From Psychroserpens sp041224425 (GTDB taxonomy: Bacteria; Bacteroidota; Bacteroidia; Flavobacteriales; Flavobacteriaceae): a stretch of 64,000 nt of DNA. Each line of letters starts with the position of its first letter. Position 1 is the first letter of the stretch. Positions 53,545-61,305 of this stretch are shown here, one piece after another. Where the stretch lies: the NCBI RefSeq assembly GCF_041224425.1, contig NZ_JBGFGL010000076.1:186001-250000 (forward strand), in the 5' to 3' direction. Made by a program: the position numbers and the translations under genes. The notes beneath the pieces were generated by a model. It was not told where the DNA came from, did not search any database, and was given only the letters and a program-made list of their open reading frames with translations.

Positions 53545-54495
53545 TTGATGAATATATCAGTAGTCATACCACTACTTAACGAACAAGAATCTTTAAAAGA
53601 GTTATACGATTGGATTGCAAAAGTTATGCAGTCCAATCGTTTTTCTTATGAAATCATTTTCATCGATGATGGCAGTACCGATAATTCCTGGTCTATTATC
53701 AAACAACTTTCAAAAGAAGATGATAATGTAAAAGGTATTCGGTTCATGAAAAACTTTGGGAAATCACAAGCCTTACATGCTGGATTCAACAAGGCGAAAG
53801 GAGATGTCGTTATTACAATGGATGCAGATTTACAAGATAATCCAGATGAAATTCCTGAGCTTTACGACATGATCGTGAATCAAAACTACGATTTGGTTTC
53901 CGGTTGGAAAAAAAAGCGATACGATTCCGTACTTACTAAAAACCTACCCTCGAAATTGTTTAATTGGGCTGCTCGCAAAACCTCTGGAGTACGGCTGAAT
54001 GATTTTAATTGCGGACTTAAAGCCTACCATGTTGATGTGGTTAAAAATATTGATGTGAATGGCGAAATGCATCGTTACATTCCAGTTTTAGCCAAAAATG
54101 CTGGCTTTAGTAATATTGGCGAAAAAGTAGTGCAACATCAAGCCAGAAAATATGGCGAAACGAAATTCGGAATGAACCGATTTATTCACGGATTTCTAGA
54201 TTTGATAACTATTTGGTTTATATCGCGTTTTGGAAGACGTCCTATGCACCTTTTTGGAGCCCTTGGCGTTTTGATGTTCGGAATTGGTTTTGCCTTTGCC
54301 TTATATTTAGGTATCGACAAATTATTTATCAATCCAACAGGAAGGCTCATTACCCAAAGACCACAATTTTATATTGCCTTAGCTACCATGATTATAGGTA
54401 CTCAATTCTTTGTAGCTGGATTTTTAGGTGAAATCATTTTAAGAACCAAGGAAAGCAAGCAACGTTACCTTGTAAAACAAGAACTCAATTTTTAA
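53545..54495 (+). CDS. Family 2 glycosyltransferase, DPM1/GtrB-like
   Basis: The product has 316 residues. The GT-A catalytic domain (about 1-225) has SVVIPLLNEQESLKELYDWI, FIDDGSTDNSW, MDADLQDNPDEIPEL with the DxD metal site, and RKYGETKFGMNRF. Two C-terminal transmembrane helices (about 232-255 and 268-292) are followed by a charged tail. The family transfers sugars to polyprenyl phosphate at the inner membrane. The start may be ATG at 53545 or 53548. Confidence 0.93.
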   Translation: MMNISVVIPLLNEQESLKELYDWIAKVMQSNRFSYEIIFIDDGSTDNSWSIIKQLSKEDDNVKGIRFMKNFGKSQALHAGFNKAKGDVVITMDADLQDNPDEIPELYDMIVNQNYDLVSGWKKKRYDSVLTKNLPSKLFNWAARKTSGVRLNDFNCGLKAYHVDVVKNIDVNGEMHRYIPVLAKNAGFSNIGEKVVQHQARKYGETKFGMNRFIHGFLDLITIWFISRFGRRPMHLFGALGVLMFGIGFAFALYLGIDKLFINPTGRLITQRPQFYIALATMIIGTQFFVAGFLGEIILRTKESKQRYLVKQELNF

Positions 54496-54515
54496 ATTTT
54501 TGACATCAAATTAAC

Positions 54516-54533
54516 GTGATATACAAGTATCAC
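54516..54533. promoter_or_regulatory. Palindrome GTGATA-N6-TATCAC upstream of the phosphosugar mutase
   Basis: GTGATA (54516-54521) and TATCAC (54528-54533) form an 18-bp inverted repeat, 15 bp upstream of a perfect -7 TACTTTTG (54549-54556). The location, over the expected -33 region, suits a repressor or activator. The regulator is not known. Confidence 0.4.
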
Positions 54534-54548
54534 ATCTAGCGAAATACA

Positions 54549-54556
54549 TACTTTTG
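54549..54556 (+). promoter_or_regulatory. -7 element of the phosphosugar mutase gene
   Basis: TACTTTTG is a perfect TAnnTTTG 17 bp before the ATG at 54574. No TTG at -33, where the palindrome lies. Confidence 0.5.
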
Positions 54557-54573
54557 CAATATATCTTAAGAGC

Positions 54574-56304
54574 ATGAAACAATTAGAACCACAACTTTTA
54601 GAACGCGTAAAAACTTGGTTATCTCCTACCTTTGACGAACATACAAAGGAAGAAATCAATCAGCTTCTCAATTCCAACCCAAAAGAACTCGAAGAAAGTT
54701 TCTATAAAAACTTAGAGTTTGGTACTGGAGGCATGCGTGGTATTATGGGAATTGGAACCAATCGCATTAATAAGTATACCCTAGGAAAAAATACCCAAGG
54801 CCTTAGCAATTATCTTCATACACAATTTCCTGGAGATACCGTAAAAGTGGCCATTGCTTACGATTGTAGACACAATAGTAAAAGCTTAGCTAAAGTTGTT
54901 GCTGATGTGTTTTCTGCCAATAACATCAAAGTTTATCTGTTTGAAGATTTAAGGCCAACTCCTGAATTATCTTTTGCCCTTAAACACCTCAACTGTCATT
55001 GTGGAATTGTTCTAACAGCATCACATAATCCACCTGAATACAATGGTTACAAGGTATACTGGCAAGATGGTGGTCAATTGGTGCCTCCTCAAGATGCTGA
55101 AATCATTTCAGAAATCAATAAGTTGGAATATTCAGAAATTAAGTTTGCCGCAAATGATGAACTTATTGAATACATAGGCAAAGGTATTGATGATACTTTT
55201 ATAACGGCGTCTATTGCCAATGGAAGTTTCAATACTTCAAAGGAAGCAAAGGAAAACCTCAATATTGTATTTACTTCATTGCATGGCACATCGATTATGG
55301 CCATTCCAGAGACCTTGAAACGTGCTGGTTACACCAATGTTCAAATTGTTGAAGAACAACGCGAGCCTAATGGCGATTTTCCAACAGTGGTTTCCCCTAA
55401 CCCTGAAGAACCTGAAGCGTTGAAAATGGCTATGGAACTCGCTGAAAAAAATGATGGAGATATTGTTATTGGAACCGATCCTGATTGCGACCGACTTGGT
55501 GTCGTCGTAAGAAATCTCGATGGCGAATTAGTGATTCTTAATGGAAATCAAACCATGATTCTTATGACCGATTTCTTATTAAAACAATGGAAGACTTCAA
55601 ACAAGATTGATGGCAATGAGTTTATTGGTTCTACAATCGTGTCGACACCTATGATGTCAAAATTGGCTGAAGCCTACAACGTAGAATGTAAAATCGGACT
55701 GACTGGTTTTAAATGGATTGCCAAAATGATCGAAGATTTCCCAAATATGGATTTTATTGGTGGTGGCGAAGAAAGCTTTGGCTTTATGGTTGGCGATTTT
55801 GTTCGTGATAAAGATGCTGTCACCTCTACCCTTCTAGCATGCGAAATTGCGGCTCAAGCGAAAGCCAACGGAAAATCTATGTATGAGGAGCTTATCCAAT
55901 TATATATTGAACATGGATTTTACAAAGAACGATTGGTGTCATTGACAAAGAAAGGGATTGAAGGTGCTCAAGAAATCAAACAAATGATGATTGACGCAAG
56001 GGAAAATCCTTTAAAGGAAGTAAATGGCTCTAAAGTAATTAAGATTGAAGATTATCAATTATCTATTGAGAAAAATCTTATCACTGGAAACGAATCTAAA
56101 ATTGACATCCCTAAATCCAATGTCTTGATATACTATACTGAAGACGGAAGTAAAATTGCCTTGAGACCTAGTGGCACTGAACCTAAAATTAAATTTTATG
56201 TGAGCGTCAATACCAAATTAGACAATGTGGCAGATTTCAAACAAACGGAACAGCAATTGGATGCTAAAATTGATGCTATTCTTAAAGATATGCAGCTCAA
56301 TTAG
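54574..56304 (+). CDS. Phosphosugar mutase (phosphoglucomutase/phosphomannomutase)
   Basis: The product has 576 residues. Hallmarks are the phosphoserine loop LTASHNPPEYNGYKVYW, the metal loop GTDPDCDRLGVVVR, the sugar loop IGGGEESFGF and the phosphate loop RPSGTEPKIKFYVS. It begins FGTGGMRGIMGIGTNRIN, like eukaryotic-type PGM2 and Bacteroidota enzymes of about 570-580 residues. It interconverts sugar-1-phosphate and sugar-6-phosphate. It ends directly before the exporter gene (stop TAG, then ATG), so the two are coupled. Confidence 0.94.
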   Translation: MKQLEPQLLERVKTWLSPTFDEHTKEEINQLLNSNPKELEESFYKNLEFGTGGMRGIMGIGTNRINKYTLGKNTQGLSNYLHTQFPGDTVKVAIAYDCRHNSKSLAKVVADVFSANNIKVYLFEDLRPTPELSFALKHLNCHCGIVLTASHNPPEYNGYKVYWQDGGQLVPPQDAEIISEINKLEYSEIKFAANDELIEYIGKGIDDTFITASIANGSFNTSKEAKENLNIVFTSLHGTSIMAIPETLKRAGYTNVQIVEEQREPNGDFPTVVSPNPEEPEALKMAMELAEKNDGDIVIGTDPDCDRLGVVVRNLDGELVILNGNQTMILMTDFLLKQWKTSNKIDGNEFIGSTIVSTPMMSKLAEAYNVECKIGLTGFKWIAKMIEDFPNMDFIGGGEESFGFMVGDFVRDKDAVTSTLLACEIAAQAKANGKSMYEELIQLYIEHGFYKERLVSLTKKGIEGAQEIKQMMIDARENPLKEVNGSKVIKIEDYQLSIEKNLITGNESKIDIPKSNVLIYYTEDGSKIALRPSGTEPKIKFYVSVNTKLDNVADFKQTEQQLDAKIDAILKDMQLN

Positions 56305-58134
56305 ATGAAAAAAATTATCAATCAATTACTTCCTTTTATAAAGAAGTATAAAAGACATGTTTTCTTTAATGTGTTTTTTAACCTTCTTTATGCGCTTTTT
56401 AGTGCGTTAGCATTTATTTCCTTGATACCAATGCTCAATGTTTTATTTGACAAAACTGTAGTGGTTAAACAAGCACCTAAATGGGAAGGTATTTTAAAAA
56501 TCAAGGATTATGGCGAACAACTATTGAACTATAAGGTGAGTACTTATATTGAAAATGGCAATGCCCAAATGGCATTGGTTATAGTTGTAGTGGTAGTAAT
56601 ATCAACTTTCCTCATAAAGAATCTATTTGGGTACTTAGCAATGCAACATGTCATGTACCTGAAAAATGGTGTTTTAACAGATTTGCGGAAAACCATGTAT
56701 GATAAAATCATCAATCTTCCTGTAAATTTTTATTCCAAGCGTCAAAAAGGTGATGTAATGGCACGAATATTAGGTGATATCAATGAAATGCAAAACTCAT
56801 TCTTTCTAGTTTTGGAACTCATTGTAAGAGAGCCTGCAACCATTATTTTCTCTTTAATTTTGATGTTTGCCATCAGTTGGGAATTGTCACTATTTGTATT
56901 GTGTTTCATTCCAATTGCCGGATTTTTAATTTCAAGAATTGGAAAGAGTTTAAAAAAGAATTCCCTTAAGGCACAACAAGAATCCGGTAAATTAATATCT
57001 ATCGTTGAGGAATCTTTGACCGGATTAAAGATTGTAAAAGGCTATACTGCTGAAAAGATTTTTCAAAATAATTTTACGGCATCTGCTGACAGAATCTTAA
57101 GACTTCGGAATAAAATCGGATTGAAAAACAATTTAGCGGGACCAGTCAGTGAAGTTTTAGGCATCATAACCATTGCCATTTTATTATGGTATGGTGGAAA
57201 GCTCGTGTTGATTGATAAGGTCATTGAAGGGACTACTTTTATAGCGTTTATGGGACTTTCATATGCTATTTTAACACCAGCAAAAGCCATTAGCAAAGCC
57301 TCCTATAAAGTAAAAAATGGGATTGCTGCAGCAGATCGTGTGTTTGAAATCTTACATGAGGAGGATACCATGGTAGATCATCCAAATGCTATTGAAATAG
57401 AAGGTTTTACAGACAAGATCAGTATCGATAATATTACTTTCAAATACGACGAGGAAGATGTCCTGAAAAACTTTTCGATTGAAGTATCAAAAGGAAAAAC
57501 AATTGCTCTAGTTGGCCAATCTGGAAGTGGGAAAAGTACCATTGCCAATCTTGTAACCCGTTTTTATGATGTGAACGAAGGTCGTATTTCAATAGATGGA
57601 ATTGATATTAAAAACGTGACCAAAAAATCACTGAGAGGCCTAATGGGCTTGGTGACCCAAGAATCCATATTATTTAACGACACCATTAAAAATAACATCT
57701 TATTAGGCAAACCTGATGCCACTGATGATGAAGTCATAGACGCTTTGAAGATTGCCAATGCATGGGAATTTGTCCAGGACTTACCTAATGGCATGAATAC
57801 CAATGTTGGCGATGCAGGAAATAATTTTTCTGGCGGACAAAAACAGCGATTGAGTATCGCAAGAGCTGTCTTAAAAAATCCTCCAATAATGATCTTAGAT
57901 GAAGCGACTTCTGCTCTAGATACCGAAAAAGAACGCTTGGTTCAAATTGCTCTCGAAAATATGATGAAAAACAGAACTTCTATTGTCATTGCACATCGAC
58001 TTTCAACCATACAAAATGCCGATGAAATTATTGTAATGCATAAAGGTGAAATTGCAGAACAAGGATCACACAATGAGTTAATAGCCCAAAATGGTGTTTA
58101 TAAAAAACTTGTCGACATGCAAAGCTTCGATTAA
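56305..58134 (+). CDS. ABC exporter, MsbA-like half transporter
   Basis: The product has 609 residues: six transmembrane helices (1-330) fused to a nucleotide-binding domain (about 365-605) with Walker A GQSGSGKST, signature FSGGQKQRLSIARAV, Walker B IMILDEATSALD and H-loop IAHRLSTI. It works as a homodimer. Lipid A/lipid flipping (MsbA) is the likely role, but drug or peptide export cannot be excluded. It follows the mutase gene with no gap and ends at a strong terminator. Confidence 0.92.
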   Translation: MKKIINQLLPFIKKYKRHVFFNVFFNLLYALFSALAFISLIPMLNVLFDKTVVVKQAPKWEGILKIKDYGEQLLNYKVSTYIENGNAQMALVIVVVVVISTFLIKNLFGYLAMQHVMYLKNGVLTDLRKTMYDKIINLPVNFYSKRQKGDVMARILGDINEMQNSFFLVLELIVREPATIIFSLILMFAISWELSLFVLCFIPIAGFLISRIGKSLKKNSLKAQQESGKLISIVEESLTGLKIVKGYTAEKIFQNNFTASADRILRLRNKIGLKNNLAGPVSEVLGIITIAILLWYGGKLVLIDKVIEGTTFIAFMGLSYAILTPAKAISKASYKVKNGIAAADRVFEILHEEDTMVDHPNAIEIEGFTDKISIDNITFKYDEEDVLKNFSIEVSKGKTIALVGQSGSGKSTIANLVTRFYDVNEGRISIDGIDIKNVTKKSLRGLMGLVTQESILFNDTIKNNILLGKPDATDDEVIDALKIANAWEFVQDLPNGMNTNVGDAGNNFSGGQKQRLSIARAVLKNPPIMILDEATSALDTEKERLVQIALENMMKNRTSIVIAHRLSTIQNADEIIVMHKGEIAEQGSHNELIAQNGVYKKLVDMQSFD

Positions 58135-58156
58135 AAAGATTTACTTCTAACAACCA

Positions 58157-58187
58157 GAAAAGGACAGCAATAAATTGCTGTCCTTTT
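58157..58187 (+). terminator. Terminator of the mutase/exporter operon
   Basis: AAAAGGACAGCAA with TTGCTGTCCTTTT forms a long stem around a short loop, ending in a T run 24 bp after the stop codon. Confidence 0.85.
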
Positions 58188-58285
58188 CATTTCTATTACC
58201 AGATTTGGGGACACTGGTAATATTAAGTAAGTAGGTTAGGCTGAGACAAACATAGAACAAAAAAACATTACAAACAAGAAAAAAA

Positions 58286-58328
58286 TGCATTTCATCGTAT
58301 TTTTTTAACACTTAATCGATATATTTTG
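58286..58328 (+). promoter_or_regulatory. Third copy of the TGCATTTCATCG motif
   Basis: TGCATTTCATCGT starts at 58286. A weaker copy, ACACTTAATCG, follows 21 bp after (8 of 11 identities). It lies 93 bp upstream of the ECF sigma gene and is not near a terminator stem. It resembles 6343 and 8932. Confidence 0.45.
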
Positions 58329-58374
58329 ATTCAATTATTTGATTATCAATTATTTATATAAATAAAATTATTTC

Positions 58375-58403
58375 GTTAAACTTTTAGTATTTTCAACGGT
58401 CTA
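58375..58403 (+). promoter_or_regulatory. Possible ECF-type promoter of the second sigma operon
   Basis: GTTAAAC at 58375-58381 and CGGTCTA at 58397-58403 are separated by 15 bp, resembling -35/-10 elements for ECF sigma factors (AAC and CGTC-like). It lies 18 bp upstream of the TTG start. Weaker than the one at 28540. Confidence 0.4.
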
Positions 58404-58420
58404 AATAAGAAAATCGGTTT

Positions 58421-58963
58421 TTGGAACAAGAACAAGAGTTAATTACAAGATTAATTTCCCAAGACACCAAGGATTCAGCCTTTAGGGAGTTGTTGCAACT
58501 TTACAAAGAGCGACTCTATTGGCATATTCGTCATATTGTGAAGTCTCATGACGATGCAGACGACGTGTTACAAAATACATTTATCAAAGTCTACAAGAGT
58601 ATTGACAAATTTAAAGGTGACAGCAAATTGTATTCATGGATGTATCGCATTGCCACAAATGAATCCATCACACATCTCAACAGAAATGCTAAACGCATGC
58701 AACTCTCATCGGAAGCCTATCAAGAATATTCTATTACAAACTTAAAAGCAGATGTTTATTTTGAAGGAGATGAGATACAATTAAAGCTTCAAAAAGCGAT
58801 TGCCACTTTGCCAGAAAAACAACAGTTGGTATTTAACATGAAATATTTTGAAGACATCAAATACAAAGATATGGCAGAAATACTTGATACTAGTGAAGGT
58901 GCCCTAAAAGCGTCTTATCACATTGCAGTAAAAAAAATAGAAGCTTATTTAACCCATGATTAA
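58421..58963 (+). CDS. ECF RNA polymerase sigma factor
   Basis: The product has 180 residues. Region 2 (about 15-90) has DDADDVLQNTFIKVYKSIDKFKGDSKLYSWMYRIATNESITHLNR; region 4 (about 125-178) has LPEKQQLVFNMKYFEDIKYKDMAEILDTSEGALKASYHIAVKKIEAYL. The start is TTG at 58421. It heads a three-gene set with a membrane protein and a periplasmic Spy-like protein, an arrangement like CnrYXH or CpxP-type sensing. It is not closely similar to the sigma factor at 27982. Confidence 0.93.
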   Translation: MEQEQELITRLISQDTKDSAFRELLQLYKERLYWHIRHIVKSHDDADDVLQNTFIKVYKSIDKFKGDSKLYSWMYRIATNESITHLNRNAKRMQLSSEAYQEYSITNLKADVYFEGDEIQLKLQKAIATLPEKQQLVFNMKYFEDIKYKDMAEILDTSEGALKASYHIAVKKIEAYLTHD

Positions 58964-59020
58964 ACGTTTATTAAAAAACGAAGTCTTATATTAAGATGAT
59001 TTACAACTTGAAGTATATCA

Positions 59021-59521
59021 ATGAAAGAAAATAAATTACATAAAGATACTCACTCAGGATTTAAAACACCTGACAATTATTTTGAATCTTTTGACGAAAA
59101 GGTTTTGAATCAATTGCACAGTGATCAAATTCTCAATAATATTGATGGGCATGCTTTCAAAGTTCCTGATGGTTATTTCAAAGAGATCGATAGTAACATT
59201 TTAAGTAACATAAAATCCGAACCTTCTGTAATTACCTTAAAACCCAGACCAAAGCTCTATTACCTCACTGGTATTGCCGCTTCATTATTATTGTTATTTG
59301 CTATCTTTATCAATAACAACGATTCCGATGAGGAAATTTCAGCTGAAATGGTCGAAACCTATTTTCAAAACAGTGACTTAGACAGCTATGAATTGGCACA
59401 ATTGTTATCTGAAGCTGAAATGTTAGAAGAAGATTTTATCATTACTGAAACCACTTATTCTGAAGAAAACCTAGAATCCTATCTGCTTGAAAATGCAGAT
59501 CTTGAACAATTTATTGAATAA
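59021..59521 (+). CDS. Membrane protein beside ECF sigma, candidate anti-sigma factor
   Basis: The product has 166 residues. One transmembrane helix (about 83-99, LTGIAASLLLLFAIFI) divides a cytoplasmic N-terminal part from a periplasmic acidic part. The cytoplasmic part contains a duplicated motif of about 45 residues: GFKTPDNYFESFDEKVLNQL and AFKVPDGYFKEIDSNILSNI. The periplasmic part (ETYFQNSDLDSYELAQLLSEAEMLEED) is very acidic. No zinc-binding motif. It is called anti-sigma by position and topology. Confidence 0.75.
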   Translation: MKENKLHKDTHSGFKTPDNYFESFDEKVLNQLHSDQILNNIDGHAFKVPDGYFKEIDSNILSNIKSEPSVITLKPRPKLYYLTGIAASLLLLFAIFINNNDSDEEISAEMVETYFQNSDLDSYELAQLLSEAEMLEEDFIITETTYSEENLESYLLENADLEQFIE

Positions 59522-59532
59522 ATCAATTTTAC

Positions 59533-59979
59533 ATGAAACCAATAATTACCATATTATTTTTTGTCTTAAGCCTATCAACTTTTGGGCAACCCGAAGGTAG
59601 AATGAAAGAGCGCATAAAGTCTCAAAAAATTGCTTTCATCACTGAAAAACTGAGCTTAACTTCCGAAGAAGCCGAAAAATTCTGGCCTATTTATAATGCC
59701 TTTGAGGAAACAACCGAAGAAGTACGACGCAATGATTTAAAAGACATCAAAAGAGAAATGCGCAATAACAGCAATATGTCAGACAAAGATGCTGACAAGC
59801 TTTTGGAACGTCTAACAGCTGCTGAAGACAAAATGCATAATGCTAAGAAAAACCTAATCAGAGAGCTTAAAGGTGTCATTCCTTCTAAGAAAATTATTTT
59901 GCTTAAAGCAGCCGAAGATGAATTCAACCGAAAGCTTCTCGAGCGCCTCAAAGACTTTAAGGACAGACGCGGAAGATAA
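59533..59979 (+). CDS. Periplasmic Spy/CpxP-like sensor protein
   Basis: The product has 148 residues. The signal peptide ends LSTFG-Q. The mature protein is all-helical and charged; KIAFITEKLSLTSEEAEKFWPIYNAFEETTEEVRR has the LTxxE/Q-type motif pattern of the Spy/CpxP/CnrX superfamily. Helices LLERLTAAEDKMHNAKKNLIRELKG follow. It could sense misfolded protein or metal and signal through the adjacent membrane anti-sigma candidate. It lies 11 bp after that gene. Confidence 0.82.
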   Translation: MKPIITILFFVLSLSTFGQPEGRMKERIKSQKIAFITEKLSLTSEEAEKFWPIYNAFEETTEEVRRNDLKDIKREMRNNSNMSDKDADKLLERLTAAEDKMHNAKKNLIRELKGVIPSKKIILLKAAEDEFNRKLLERLKDFKDRRGR

Positions 59980-60051
59980 TTCCTCTTACAGCTAATCCCT
60001 TTTTAAAGAGCAATTAACATTTTAAACTCTTCAACAATCCATAATTAAGTG

Positions 60052-60059
60052 TACCTTTG
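60052..60059 (+). promoter_or_regulatory. -7 element of the RsmB-like methyltransferase gene
   Basis: TACCTTTG is a perfect TAnnTTTG 18 bp upstream of the ATG at 60078. No TTG at -33. Confidence 0.45.
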
Positions 60060-60077
60060 CATGCTTAATTTTTTTAA

Positions 60078-61292
60078 ATGCGATTACACAAAAATTTATG
60101 CTTTGCTGTCATCGATGGCTTAACCTTGATCTTCAATGAAGGTCAATATGCAGATAAAGTCATTCAGCAACTCCTAAAACGTGATAAACGTTGGGGAAGT
60201 CGCGATCGTGCTTTTATAGCGGAAACCACTTATGATATCGTAAGATGGAAACGCTTGTATGCAGAAATAGCAGATGTCAAAGCACCATTCGATAGAGATA
60301 ACCTTTGGAGATTATTTGCTGTTTGGGCAACTCTTCGTGGAATTAAGTTGCCTAGCTGGAAATATTTCGAATCTACACCGACCCGTAAAATCAAAGGTCG
60401 CTTTGACGAATTATCACAAATCAGAAAGTTCAAGGAGTCTATTCCCGACTGGCTTGATGAATTAGGAGTTAAGGAATTAGGTGAATCAACTTGGACCAAG
60501 GAAATTGCCGCTTTAAACGAACAAGCTGATGTTATTTTACGTGTCAACACTTTAAAAACAACCAAACAAAAACTAAAAGCCCTTTTATTTGACAATGATA
60601 TTGAATCAGAATCCATAAAGGGCTATCCAAATGCATTGCGATTAAAAGAACGTGCCAATGTATTTCAAACGGAAGCTTTTAAAAACGGGTTTTTTGAAGT
60701 ACAGGATGCCTCTTCACAGCTTGTAGCTGAGTTTTTGGAGGTTGAACCTGGTATGCGTGTCGTTGATACTTGTGCTGGTGCTGGAGGAAAAAGTCTTCAC
60801 CTGTCAGCTTTAATGGAAAACAAAGGACAGGTTATCGCACTCGATATTTACGATAACAAACTCAAAGAACTGAAGCGAAGAGCTAAACGCAATGGTGCGC
60901 ACAATATTGAAACACGACCAATTGAATCAACTAAAACCATTAAGAAACTTTATGATAAAGTAGATCGTGTTTTAATTGATGCGCCGTGTTCTGGTTTAGG
61001 CGTTTTAAGACGTAATCCAGATGCCAAATGGAAATTACAACCCGAATTTATTTCTGAAATCAAACACACACAACAGGAGATTTTACAACAGTATTCGCGA
61101 ATGGTAAAACCTGGAGGCAAACTGGTTTATGCTACTTGCTCTATTTTACCTTCTGAAAACAGACAGCAAATTGACAACTTCTTAACATCTGAAAACGGAA
61201 AAGCGTTTACTTTTGTAAAAGATCAAAATATATTGGCTTATCAATCTGGATTTGATGGCTTTTATATGGCTTTATTAGAAAAAAACACATAA
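60078..61292 (+). CDS. rsmB: RsmB/NOP family rRNA (cytosine-C5) methyltransferase
   Basis: The product has 404 residues. An N-terminal NusB-like helical domain (about 10-130) is followed by the methyltransferase with SAM-binding VVDTCAGAGGKSLHLSALM, DAPCSGLGVLRRNPDAKW (motif IV Cys) and YATCSILPSENRQQ (motif VI catalytic Cys). The RsmB family methylates C967 of 16S rRNA in E. coli; the exact position here is by inference. It is co-transcribed with the endonuclease gene, 13 bp apart. Confidence 0.9.
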   Translation: MRLHKNLCFAVIDGLTLIFNEGQYADKVIQQLLKRDKRWGSRDRAFIAETTYDIVRWKRLYAEIADVKAPFDRDNLWRLFAVWATLRGIKLPSWKYFESTPTRKIKGRFDELSQIRKFKESIPDWLDELGVKELGESTWTKEIAALNEQADVILRVNTLKTTKQKLKALLFDNDIESESIKGYPNALRLKERANVFQTEAFKNGFFEVQDASSQLVAEFLEVEPGMRVVDTCAGAGGKSLHLSALMENKGQVIALDIYDNKLKELKRRAKRNGAHNIETRPIESTKTIKKLYDKVDRVLIDAPCSGLGVLRRNPDAKWKLQPEFISEIKHTQQEILQQYSRMVKPGGKLVYATCSILPSENRQQIDNFLTSENGKAFTFVKDQNILAYQSGFDGFYMALLEKNT

Positions 61293-61305
61293 GAATACAT
61301 ACAGA

